Assembly (NCBI GenBank): GCA_022641835.1
Contig: CP048719.1
Location: forward strand, 682,001-746,000
Length of the DNA: 64,000 nucleotides
Source: Petasospora fabianii
Lineage: Eukaryota; Ascomycota; Saccharomycetes; Phaffomycetales; Wickerhamomycetaceae
Reading direction: 5' to 3'
Translations under genes and position numbers: made by a program
In this document: piece after piece, positions 38,920 to 47,617 of the stretch
How the letters are laid out: every line of letters begins with the position of its first letter
Numbering within the stretch: the stretch's first letter is position 1
Notes under the pieces: model-generated
Databases searched by the model: none
What the model was told of the DNA's origin: nothing
What the model saw: only the letters and a program-made list of their open reading frames with translations

Positions 38920-39783
38920 ATGGGAAAAGGAGCTTTCAAGTTCGGAGGAAAGTCTGGTGTGCTCCCTGAGGTGCGCCAAATCTTCAAGCACCCAATCAAG
39001 CCAGTTGTGAGACCGGCCAACAAGAACGTTGGGTACGCCGATGGTGTGCAACATCCAAAGGGCACAAGCCGTGAGCAGCCGCTTCCAAAAGTTGTTAACA
39101 TTGAGACACTAATTAAAGGAACTATGAAGGAGCCAGAGAATATTCCTGATCTGCAGAAGGCCGGTGCCGTCCAGAAGGAGAAGGTGTCAAAGGCTGCTCT
39201 TCGTCGTAAGTACTACGTTGACGCATTGCACAAGGAAGAGAAGAGACTTGATCTTCAAGAAAAGAGACAGGCCCAAAAGGTTGCAGCTGATGCTAAGAGA
39301 AAAGCCGAGTCTAAATACGAGATGTCACAAGCCACCAAGCTCACACTGCCTACAATCAGTAAGTTATTGGAGGGCCCACTCATGAGAGAGAGAACTGAGG
39401 AGGAGAAGGAGATCTTGGCCGCCAAGAGAAAGGCAAACCGTTTGCAAAACGAGTTAAAGGGAAAAGAGAACCGTGCAGTTGACCTTTTGAGTCTGTACTA
39501 CAGTGCCGAGAAGTTTATTACAACGGAAGAGGAGCTTCAATACGCCGTCGATGCCGCTTTCGAGAACCAGGCCATTATCTCAGATCCAGAAATGGCCAAC
39601 AGATCACAGAACTCTCTTTTGAAGGACGCTATCTTCGGTACCATTAACGGTAAGCCAGGTCTTCCAGATATTGAGGATGAAATCTCTGGTGCTGCTAAGG
39701 ACTTCCGTGAACAACTAGACGAATTGGCAAAGAAGGAGATTGCTCAGAAGAGAGACAGGGAGTTGAACAACACAGTGCAATGA
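38920..39783 (+). CDS. PET123: Mitochondrial small ribosomal subunit protein mS26
   Basis: The 287-residue protein starts MGKGAFKFGGKSGVLPEVRQ, matching yeast Pet123 (MGKGAAKYGFKSGVFPTTR). Further shared blocks are NVGYADGVQHPKG, KAALRRKYYVDALHKEEKRL, and a long Lys/Glu/Ala-rich helix. PLMRERTEEEKEILAAKRKANR is like [22 protein letters not shown]. The frame is open 38 codons further up (38806), but homology begins at 38920. Pet123 sits at the mitoribosomal small-subunit mRNA entry or exit side and is needed for mitochondrial translation. PET123 and PUP1 are neighbours in S. cerevisiae and both occur in this window. Confidence 0.94.
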   Translation: MGKGAFKFGGKSGVLPEVRQIFKHPIKPVVRPANKNVGYADGVQHPKGTSREQPLPKVVNIETLIKGTMKEPENIPDLQKAGAVQKEKVSKAALRRKYYVDALHKEEKRLDLQEKRQAQKVAADAKRKAESKYEMSQATKLTLPTISKLLEGPLMRERTEEEKEILAAKRKANRLQNELKGKENRAVDLLSLYYSAEKFITTEEELQYAVDAAFENQAIISDPEMANRSQNSLLKDAIFGTINGKPGLPDIEDEISGAAKDFREQLDELAKKEIAQKRDRELNNTVQ

Positions 39784-39862
39784 GAATGGGTGTATATAAC
39801 GACTACATTTGTACATACAAAAATGAACCTTTCATGATTTTTTTTTTTTGGTGGTTTGAGCA

Positions 39863-41575
39863 TCACCAGGTTTGTAACTCCTCGTAGTAGTCTACTCTTC
39901 CCTGCGCAGCGGAAAGATTATCGGCAACAGCATTTCTGATATGATCTACCATCTTGTTATGACCGCATGACATAACTGCGACGCTTCCAGATGACTCCTG
40001 GAGGTCCCGCTTAATAAGCTCTGTGATGTTTGGTCTGCCATAACGAAATTCGATAAAGTCGCCTAGTGCTTTATCCTCCACATTGACACAAAGCACAGTT
40101 TTCTCCGTAGAAGACTCGTTGTCTTCTGAGATAAGAGAGTTGGTATGTAGAGCCGTGGCCTCCAAATCATTGGAAAAATCCTCAAGTAACATGTCATTTG
40201 TCTCATCGTCCTGCTTAGTGATGTATACTACAACCTCGACACTGGTATCCCTCAGGGCTTCCAATTCAGAGCGGAACCATTCAAATGATTTTGTGCTTCT
40301 GATAACCCAATAAAGTTTCACTCTCTTCTGCTTCCCACTCATTGATCTTGCATATGCATATGGTGATGGTATACCGTTACCTCCGGCGTACAACAATATT
40401 GTCTCGAACCTTTGCAATGGCTTCTTGTCCCCATATGGTCCTTCGACTGACACGTCGATGTAAGCGCTTTGGTCCTGTTGGTTGATGAGTCTGTGATATA
40501 ATGAGCATGTGATACCACTTTTGATCTTGGCATACATGATAACATTTCTCTCATCGTCTATCACAATGGAGAACGGGTGGGACTGGAAGAATCCCGATAG
40601 AGTGAAAAAGTGGATATATCCATATGCTCCAGGGAAGGCCCTCCAGAACTTTCTCTTCGGGATGGTTATCTTGATGTTCTCCTTAGTGACAAGCTGACAA
40701 TGAGCTCTTTGCACTCCGAAAGCGAGAACTCTTGCTGCTCTTATGATTCGATCGACAAGCCAAATACCAAGTATGGGGTAGACAAACGCTTCAGCATTGT
40801 AGGCACGTAGATGTTTAAACGATCCCAGAAGGCAGGCGCCAGTTAACAGTATGTGGAAGAGAGAAAACAGCTCATAAGATCTTTTTCGTATCAAGTACGC
40901 TGCAAAAATCACAAGTAGTATCATACAACAAATGGCAACTATACCCGTGTGGTAAGCACCAGTCTTCTTCTTCTGCTCCCAGAGCCCCATACCTCGGAAG
41001 ACGACATGGAAGGCAGCGGTATGAACAACAACCAGAGCCACTGAAAGTCTTGATATCCATTTATGGTAAGTCAAAAAGGTGGCTTGTTTCCATCCTGTGA
41101 GCCATAGGAGTATGTTGTTACGTCCGGCAAAGAGGAATGAGAGTTGGAGGGTGAACATGGACAAGATACCAGTGCGAAGACCGAGATTGTGAGCCCATTG
41201 GATTGTAGTTGATGGAGCAGTTATGCGTTGGTACTCATTACTAAAGGATAGGGAGAAAATGGTGACGAGGATTGTGAATGCAGAGAGAATAAGCGCCTCT
41301 AAGCGAGTAGGTAGGAGTCCAAATGAGCCGAGGGATACGGTATGACGACCATGGGGGAGCAGTGTGGGGATAGTTATCAAGCTTCTTATTGAGTCCAGTC
41401 GTCTTGAATGTGTTCTTATCTTGCTGTATGGTAGTGCTTTAGAGAATATATTCATAAAGCCAGCAGAGATGCATATCAGGAGCCAATATCCAAGGAGACC
41501 GGACCCCATGGCGATGGAGTCCGATCTAAATCTTGCCGAAACAGTGAGCGTGTCTGGTTGTACCGTGAGATTCAT
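39863..41575 (-). CDS. Ferric/cupric reductase family protein with very short ectodomain
   Basis: FRE-type flavocytochrome b of 570 residues from ATG 41575. It has the ferric-reductase transmembrane core with two bis-His pairs (TYHKWISRLSVALVVVHTAA; FHILLTGACLLGSFKHL). The FAD site SHPFSIV, NADPH site GGNGIPSPYAYA and terminal CGHNKMVDHIRNAV follow. It is a paralogue of the gene at 47618 (shared MGSGLLGYW, FAGRNN, LTGWKQ). It lacks the roughly 150-residue Cys-containing extracellular N-terminus and signal peptide of that paralogue. In-frame sequence just upstream (GFINILLSIYLHGNA) looks like a signal peptide but starts with ATT (41638-41636), not ATG. It could reduce Fe3+ or Cu2+ at a membrane; localisation is uncertain. 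Confidence 0.9.
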   Translation of the reverse strand: MNLTVQPDTLTVSARFRSDSIAMGSGLLGYWLLICISAGFMNIFSKALPYSKIRTHSRRLDSIRSLITIPTLLPHGRHTVSLGSFGLLPTRLEALILSAFTILVTIFSLSFSNEYQRITAPSTTIQWAHNLGLRTGILSMFTLQLSFLFAGRNNILLWLTGWKQATFLTYHKWISRLSVALVVVHTAAFHVVFRGMGLWEQKKKTGAYHTGIVAICCMILLVIFAAYLIRKRSYELFSLFHILLTGACLLGSFKHLRAYNAEAFVYPILGIWLVDRIIRAARVLAFGVQRAHCQLVTKENIKITIPKRKFWRAFPGAYGYIHFFTLSGFFQSHPFSIVIDDERNVIMYAKIKSGITCSLYHRLINQQDQSAYIDVSVEGPYGDKKPLQRFETILLYAGGNGIPSPYAYARSMSGKQKRVKLYWVIRSTKSFEWFRSELEALRDTSVEVVVYITKQDDETNDMLLEDFSNDLEATALHTNSLISEDNESSTEKTVLCVNVEDKALGDFIEFRYGRPNITELIKRDLQESSGSVAVMSCGHNKMVDHIRNAVADNLSAAQGRVDYYEELQTW

Positions 41576-42144
41576 CGGTGATGTTTCAGGAGCATTTCCA
41601 TGAAGGTAGATTGAGAGAAGGATGTTGATGAATCCAATTGATCACTATCTAACCGTGGAAGAACTGTAAGACGAGCTCACCGAGCTGGCCCGAGACAATC
41701 TGGGTATCTCATCTGCAGCCTCGGTCGCCGATAATGTAAACCATTTAACTAAAAAACGGACGAGTTTGAGGTACCTGAACCAGCTCAGCTATTACTCTGA
41801 GAAGAGCCTAGATCAATAATGTCATACCCCGAGAGTTAGCAACTCATCTCAACCCCCGAATAACCATATCCCGGAGTCTCTTGACGAAACTCCGACTCAC
41901 CTGATTAAGGGTCCTTATGGTCTGCGCAGGTATTGCCCAATCGGGACAGCGCGATAATGGAAGCCCGAGAAACCAAAATAACACACGCCATCGGTCACGT
42001 GCCACTCGCGAAATATATAGTCTGATATTTATCGGAGACATCGCTCGTTGTTGAAGGGAACCAGAAGATCTCGGACACTCTCAGTCAAAAGATTTCTTAG
42101 AAGGAGCCTCAACAACTTATACCAACACCTATCCCACACCTTCA
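41576..42144. promoter_or_regulatory. Divergent promoter region ferric reductase / ECM27
   Basis: 569 nt between divergent starts. An E-box GTCACGTG lies at 41994-42001, about 145 nt before ECM27. Only weak GATAA cores without a preceding A/T are present, so no good iron-repressor site is claimed. Confidence 0.4.
41994..42001. promoter_or_regulatory. E-box GTCACGTG (Cbf1-type)
   Basis: Exact match to the Cbf1-like GTCACGTG pattern, upstream of ECM27. A similar site precedes ADO1. Confidence 0.3.
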
Positions 42145-44343
42145 ATGAGACTCACGCGGTTAGGGACACTTACCGCCGGTGTGGTACTGGTTGTCGGCGA
42201 GAATTTGTCGCTCCAACAACGGCAGAACGACACGAACTACATATTCCCCACAGTACAGGCCGATGTGCAGTCACCTTCTTCTCCACTAAACTCGAACATC
42301 ACGGGTGAATGCCACGACATCAGTGATATACCTGGAGACCAACAGTGCCAATTTGCCCTGGACCATTGCGGCGACTACAAGATTGGTTTCGTGAACTACG
42401 TGTCCTTCTACTACTGCCGAAGCGGCAGAGTGTTGACCATACTCATGTATGCCGTCGAGCTCATCTGTTTGTTCACAACATTGGGAATCACTGCCTCGGA
42501 GTTCTTGTGCCCCAATCTGGATACAATATCGAAGTTTTTCAAGATGAGTGAGAATCTCGCTGGTGTGACACTTCTCGCCTTGGGTAATGGTTCACCCGAT
42601 GTCTTCTCCACGCTCGAGGCATTGAAGATTGGCTCATCGGATTTGGCCCTTGGTGAATTAATGGGTGCCGCTTTGTTCATTACAGCTGTTGTTGTCGGGA
42701 GTATGGCCATTGTGAAACCGTTTAAAGTTGTGACAAGACCGTTTGTTCGAGATGTTCTTTTCTTGTTGATATCGCTAGTGATCACCGCGGTATTCTTGAG
42801 TGATGGTGAATTATCACTCTTTGAGGCGCTCGCTATGATCTTGATCTACGTTCTATATGTGGTATTTGTCATCTCTTGGGATTGGGCTGTCACTAAGAAG
42901 AGAAAAGTTCAACTGTTGGACCAGAAGGTAAGAAATCGGTTCTTTGACGATGCATCCAGATACAGTCTCCAAGAATTTCAAATTGAAGAGAACTTAGAAA
43001 CAAATGATGAAGATATTTTGAATGATTTGGCTGGTCCCGTATCAGGTGGTGTTGACGTCTTGGACACAGAATTTGATTCGGAGTCTCAACAACACTTTGA
43101 TGAATGGACACGAAGATCGTCGATTCAAAAGTTCAGACCATCAATCTTGGGAGCATTGGACATGAACCACAGATTGACAGATTTTGAAGAAGGAGAAAAC
43201 ATTACGGGGAATATACCACTTGATACGATTGCCAAACCGAAGGCATTTTATCCATCAAAAACCCCGCTTCGTTCACCAAGCCCAATTCGTATGACTGCTG
43301 CACCAGCGTTTGCAGATGCAAACGACGATGAGCAGCTGGCCATGGATGCAAATGAATATGAAGCTAGAACCATGTCGAGTCGTGAGGACTTTGATATGTA
43401 TCATGATGATGCCGGTATTGCTCTGATGACTGGCCATTTACCTGACTTTGTTGACGCCCACGACTCTTTGAAGGCATTCCTCAGCAATGGACCATTTGCT
43501 AAGAGGAGAGGTTTACTAAACACATTCTTCCCAACCCTTAAGGGGTTCAAGACTAAGTCCTTATCTGACAAGATCATAAGTATCATCTGTTTGCCAACAG
43601 TGACGCTTCTTAGAATTACCATTCCTGTCGTGTTGACAGACGAGAAAGAGATTGACAATGAAACCGCACTGGCTAAGGAATTTGTCCTTCTCTTGATCCA
43701 ATGCATTGTCTCACCATTAATCGCCACCATGCTCATATTTGAAATCCACCTGATACACATAATAATCGCATTAGTGATTTCATGCATACTCGTTACCCTT
43801 GCATTTAGATTCAGAAACCATCATAAGAACGGTAACGAATCACTCTCTTCAATATTCACATGCTGTCTCTCTTGTTTTGGCTTCTTTATTTCCATCAATT
43901 GGATCTCCACTATAGCTACCGAGCTCATTTCCATCATCAAATTCTTTGCCGTGTATTTCGACATTTCAGATGCTATACTGGGTGTCACGGTGTTTGCCAT
44001 TGGTAACTCACTTGGTGACTTCATATCAAATTTCACAATTGCAAAGATGGGATTCCCAATAATGGCACTCTCCGCTTGTTTTGGCGGTCCATTACTTAAC
44101 ATTTTATTAGGTATTGGTGGTAGTGCACTTTATGTTATCCCTACAAGTGGAGAGAACATCAAGCTACACATCTCATGGACATTGATCATTAGTGCTGTTA
44201 CGTTGCTGATCAATCTTGTGTTCTTGTTGCTTGCTGTCCCTGCAAATGGATGGTACATGGATAAGACCATTGGTGTAACGATGGTCGGACTCTGGAGTTG
44301 CGCCACGCTTGTCTGTGTCGTTTTGGAGTGGCTGAATAGTTGA
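42145..44343 (+). CDS. ECM27: Cation/Ca2+ exchanger, NCX/CCX family
   Basis: The 732-residue protein has two sodium/calcium-exchanger domains of five to six helices separated by a large cytosolic loop (about residues 245-465). The alpha-1 motif is LALGNGSPDVFSTLEALKIG (near residue 145), and alpha-2 is FAIGNSLGDFISNFTIAKMG (near 617). The first Asp-bearing GNG/SPD and second GNS/GD motifs are the ion-binding repeats. An N-terminal signal-like stretch is followed by a short lumenal region with Cys residues (CHDISDIPGDQQCQFALDHC), typical of CCX/NCLX members. S. cerevisiae has two homologues, Ecm27 and Ydl206w. The presence of ADO1, TDA4 and STE24, all close to ECM27 on chromosome X, favours ECM27. 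It probably handles Ca2+ in the ER or vacuolar system. Confidence 0.9.
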   Translation: MRLTRLGTLTAGVVLVVGENLSLQQRQNDTNYIFPTVQADVQSPSSPLNSNITGECHDISDIPGDQQCQFALDHCGDYKIGFVNYVSFYYCRSGRVLTILMYAVELICLFTTLGITASEFLCPNLDTISKFFKMSENLAGVTLLALGNGSPDVFSTLEALKIGSSDLALGELMGAALFITAVVVGSMAIVKPFKVVTRPFVRDVLFLLISLVITAVFLSDGELSLFEALAMILIYVLYVVFVISWDWAVTKKRKVQLLDQKVRNRFFDDASRYSLQEFQIEENLETNDEDILNDLAGPVSGGVDVLDTEFDSESQQHFDEWTRRSSIQKFRPSILGALDMNHRLTDFEEGENITGNIPLDTIAKPKAFYPSKTPLRSPSPIRMTAAPAFADANDDEQLAMDANEYEARTMSSREDFDMYHDDAGIALMTGHLPDFVDAHDSLKAFLSNGPFAKRRGLLNTFFPTLKGFKTKSLSDKIISIICLPTVTLLRITIPVVLTDEKEIDNETALAKEFVLLLIQCIVSPLIATMLIFEIHLIHIIIALVISCILVTLAFRFRNHHKNGNESLSSIFTCCLSCFGFFISINWISTIATELISIIKFFAVYFDISDAILGVTVFAIGNSLGDFISNFTIAKMGFPIMALSACFGGPLLNILLGIGGSALYVIPTSGENIKLHISWTLIISAVTLLINLVFLLLAVPANGWYMDKTIGVTMVGLWSCATLVCVVLEWLNS

Positions 44344-46581
44344 TCAGCAAAAAGTTTTGGGATTTTCCCCTTCTATGATTAGTAACGATTAATGACCTAT
44401 TTGTGATCTAAACTGCAGGGATGAGCCCGCAGAGGTAGAATTGTACTTGAGGTGGACAACAGTATGCAGTAGACTTATGCCCGCGTGTGGGCTGTTCTTG
44501 GCATTCGGGGCAGGGTTGTGTCTGATATGATTGTAATTGATATGATGGTACTGATAAAATATAACTGCATATCCGATTTTGATTTGAACACTCAAACAGC
44601 TTTGCATGGATTAATCTATATGTGGCTTCATTTCATTAACATCCGACATACTGAGCTAACACTTGACGCATTAAAAGGAGACTTGGATGATAAATTAAAA
44701 ACACTCCATAAGCCGCTGAGACAGGTTTCGGGACAACTCTAACAACACCCAGGAACTGACGTCCCATGTATTGAATATAGGCGCTGATGCTGCGTTCCAT
44801 GCGAAAAGACCCTGATCTAATTGGTTATTGCTATTACCTTAGAATTGGCCAAGCCTCATTAATGTGTCTTTGTGTTGGACTCTTGGTCTATAGTTGTGAC
44901 ACCCATGAATTGGGTTAGACATGAGTAGCATGGACCTGCGTCAGAAAACAATTTGGTGTGGACTGGAAGCATCAGCAGGTTAAATGTCCATAAGTCCTAT
45001 TAGTCAGGAGAGACAGCTAATTCATGGTGACAAACCCTTTTAAGAGCCCATGACAAACCATTTACAAGGATATAGCGAGAACTGGCTATAGTGACGTATT
45101 AAATCGCCGGGGGTAAGGACGATTGTGTCCTGCGTTGATATCGGTAATCAGCTAACGGTGTGTACCAAAGGCGTTCGAAAGACAAGATACAAATAGTAGC
45201 CAATAGAGATTTGGGAATATAAGATTGCCTTGGGGATGCTCGGACAATAGTATGCTAAGCCTCAATGTGTATGGACTACAGGGCATGACATGAAATGTCT
45301 AATTAAGCCGAGTGCGGGATAGAAGAGGCTGTGCCGGGTGTACTCTTTAGTGAATGATTGCTAAGTCACTGAAAAGGTGGTGGCTAGAGGACAAATATGG
45401 CTATTTTACTATGACCGTAATCTCAAGTGACCCCAAAAGTGTTGGATTAGCGGTGGAACTGTAGTCCATATAATCCGAAGCCCACCAAGTACGGTGGGGG
45501 CTCGTAGCTCATCAGATAGAGACCCTGACCACACTAATGGTAAGATTGATTCAATCTCATCAAAAGCCCAATCAAACTTCAGTGAAGAGGAGATCAATTC
45601 AAACTAGAACACTCGGGAGGTAGCCTAAACTTTAGCAAGTCTTCCAAAGTTAGGGCCCATCCGCAGTCTGAGCCTTGAGTGAACCATTGAAGGTACCCTA
45701 CCGAACCGTAAATACCATCTAGAGTCAAACTGCTGCGTCCTCATTTCCCAAAGCCTTCAGCTATGAGGCGTCCTCCCGCGTCCCCGGGAAAGGAGGTGTT
45801 CTCGTGTGATGTAGCCACTCAGAGGCAGGGAATTGAGCTTAAAACAGGGTGCTGCAATGCTGCAATGCCAGGAGTCGACATATGCAGATCGCGACGTTAC
45901 GATTAACCAACCCGTTGCCCTGGTGAAGTTGGAAAAAAAAAATTTAAGCTCGCGTTGTCAACGCTGATTGGTTAGTTTGGCTATTGTGAACGCAGGTTGG
46001 GATGTCTGCCTTGGATCTTGGACTAGGACGCATTACAGAAATCGGGTGTCAGTCTCCATGGCTCGTAATTTGACTTGGTCGGTAGCCGAGGCTACAGGGA
46101 AGAAAGCTGTCTTCTGTAGAGACCAGAGCTTAACAACAATGCCCACCCATGCCCTAAACTCCATGATCCATTAGGTTAATTCCCACGCAGACTTCAAGAT
46201 AATACTCAATAATTTCTAGCTTAAATTATATCGTTTTGCAAATTCTTGGCAGACTGTTTCTGCAGAGCACAGAGTCTGGTCCATGCGAGACTGCGGCTCT
46301 CCAAAGGCACATATATGTCTAGTCTCTTCCCCAGAACGGCTGTCCCGAGGGTCTAGCAAGAATACAGGGGAAAATAAGAAGGCGAGCAGCGGATAATCTC
46401 AGACTGGAATAGATAAAGAGTTATTTGTAAATAGCAATAAAGGAAATGATATGACCAGTGAAGGAGGGGATCAAAAGTCCTTGACACTGTGTTTAAAACT
46501 CCAGATTCATCATGGCCAAATCTCTGATTGATCGCGTCTTCTCGGCTACTTTCGTTCTTAAAGGACCCTGCCTATTTTTTG

Positions 46582-46606
46582 ATCAAAGTTATCTGTCCCA
46601 TCTGCG
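46582..46606 (+). repeat. Repeated element copy A (core ATCAAAGTTATCTGT)
   Basis: Shares a 15-nt identical core with copies at 46693 and 50303, followed by a pyrimidine pair and CATCT. The core holds AGATAA on the minus strand, a WGATAA GATA-factor core. It lies about 1.0 kb upstream of the ferric reductase start. Confidence 0.6.
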
Positions 46607-46692
46607 TTTCACTGTGCATTTGACCTGGATTCTCCGGCCCTCTGCCGGGCGAGACTACATTTTTTTTGGGCTGGCCCAGCCCTGTGCTGTAC

Positions 46693-46718
46693 ATCAAAGT
46701 TATCTGTTCCATCTCGCG
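46693..46718 (+). repeat. Repeated element copy B
   Basis: Identical 15-nt core, then TTCCATCTCGCG. A second similar block (ACTAGGTTTAACCTCAAAGG near 46773) follows and has a diverged counterpart after copy C, so the similarity extends beyond the core. Confidence 0.6.
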
Positions 46719-47617
46719 TCAGCCAAGGTTCCATCTGTGGACCACATTCCGCCGGACATAACAACATCAAAAACTAGGTTTAACCTCAAAGGGCTTGATA
46801 CACTGTATATAGCAATTTATAGCTATCTATCAAACTCGTCCAGGAACTCTACTGTTGTAATCAGCCTATCAAGCGACAGACAATGGCCGCGATCACTAAT
46901 GCCGGCCACCAGACAGACGCTGGGCGCCGGTCATGTTGATGCGGCAAATGCGATCTGCGCTGTGGGCTACGAAGTCCAGAGTCTGCTTTAGATGGCTGCA
47001 ACGAGTCCATTGGTTGGCTGGCTGGTAAGTCTCGAGATACGTTTCTGCTGGGCAACCGTGAACTGAGGCGGGTACTATCTCCTCGCCCCTTCCCACCCCC
47101 TGGCTATTAGTGTCCGCCATCTCTTGGCACGACAACAACCTCACTAAATCTCCACAGTATACCATCACATTACTGATCCATAACATTTTTATACACCCTA
47201 TGCACATACCAGTTGTCCATTGACAACAATAGAACAAAACACAGCCTCACTGGTGTCTCCCCAGCTCGTTTGAGGGCGCTCCAGATGCGTAAAACCTAGT
47301 CCTAAGCTGCGAGGGAAAAGTCCGACATCTGAGCCGACAATCATGCATAACGGAACTTTGTCTCTTTCTTCAAAGCTCTGATCAGCTGCCGGTTTTTGTC
47401 GGTTGGCTTCTCATATGCATTCTGTTACTCAACAGGCGGACATACACCTTCTGCTAGTGGCTGATTTTTTTTCGACATACAACCTAGTACTCCTGCTGTA
47501 GTCTCTGCAGCATTATAAGAATGGACGATCCCCCAGAGTAGATCCTTTCCGCTCATTTACAAGGCTGATAGGTCTTGAGATTCATCCTTCCATCAATTAG
47601 CCCCAGTGGATAACAGC

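Larger units (their letters stand above)
46512..46991 (+). other. 159-codon open frame with two in-phase repeat copies, unproven
   Basis: ATG to TAG frame with no recognised domain. Both upstream copies of the repeated element (46582 and 46693) lie in it in the same phase, exactly 37 codons apart, reading DQSYLSHL and HQSYLFHL. The third copy at 50303 lies in another open stretch in the same phase (YQSYLFHL), and both share a later FN(I/L)KG. An open frame of this length is only mildly unusual by chance here, so coding status is doubtful. Confidence 0.2.
44344..47617. other. Gene-poor region, 3.27 kb
   Basis: The longest stretch without a recognised gene. It holds a weak tRNA-like sequence near 45495-45560 (rejected), an A-rich run near 45933-45945, and a 159-codon frame at 46512-46991 containing two copies of a repeated element. 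The 3' part is probably the promoter of the ferric reductase at 47618. No transposon signature, LTR or RNA gene is recognised. Confidence 0.4.

Noticed and set aside
45493-45562. tRNA-like sequence (GTAGCTCATCAGATAGAG, resembling a D-arm)
   Set aside because: No proper anticodon stem, no GGTTCRANNCC B-box, and the acceptor stem pairs only partly. At most a degenerate tRNA fragment.
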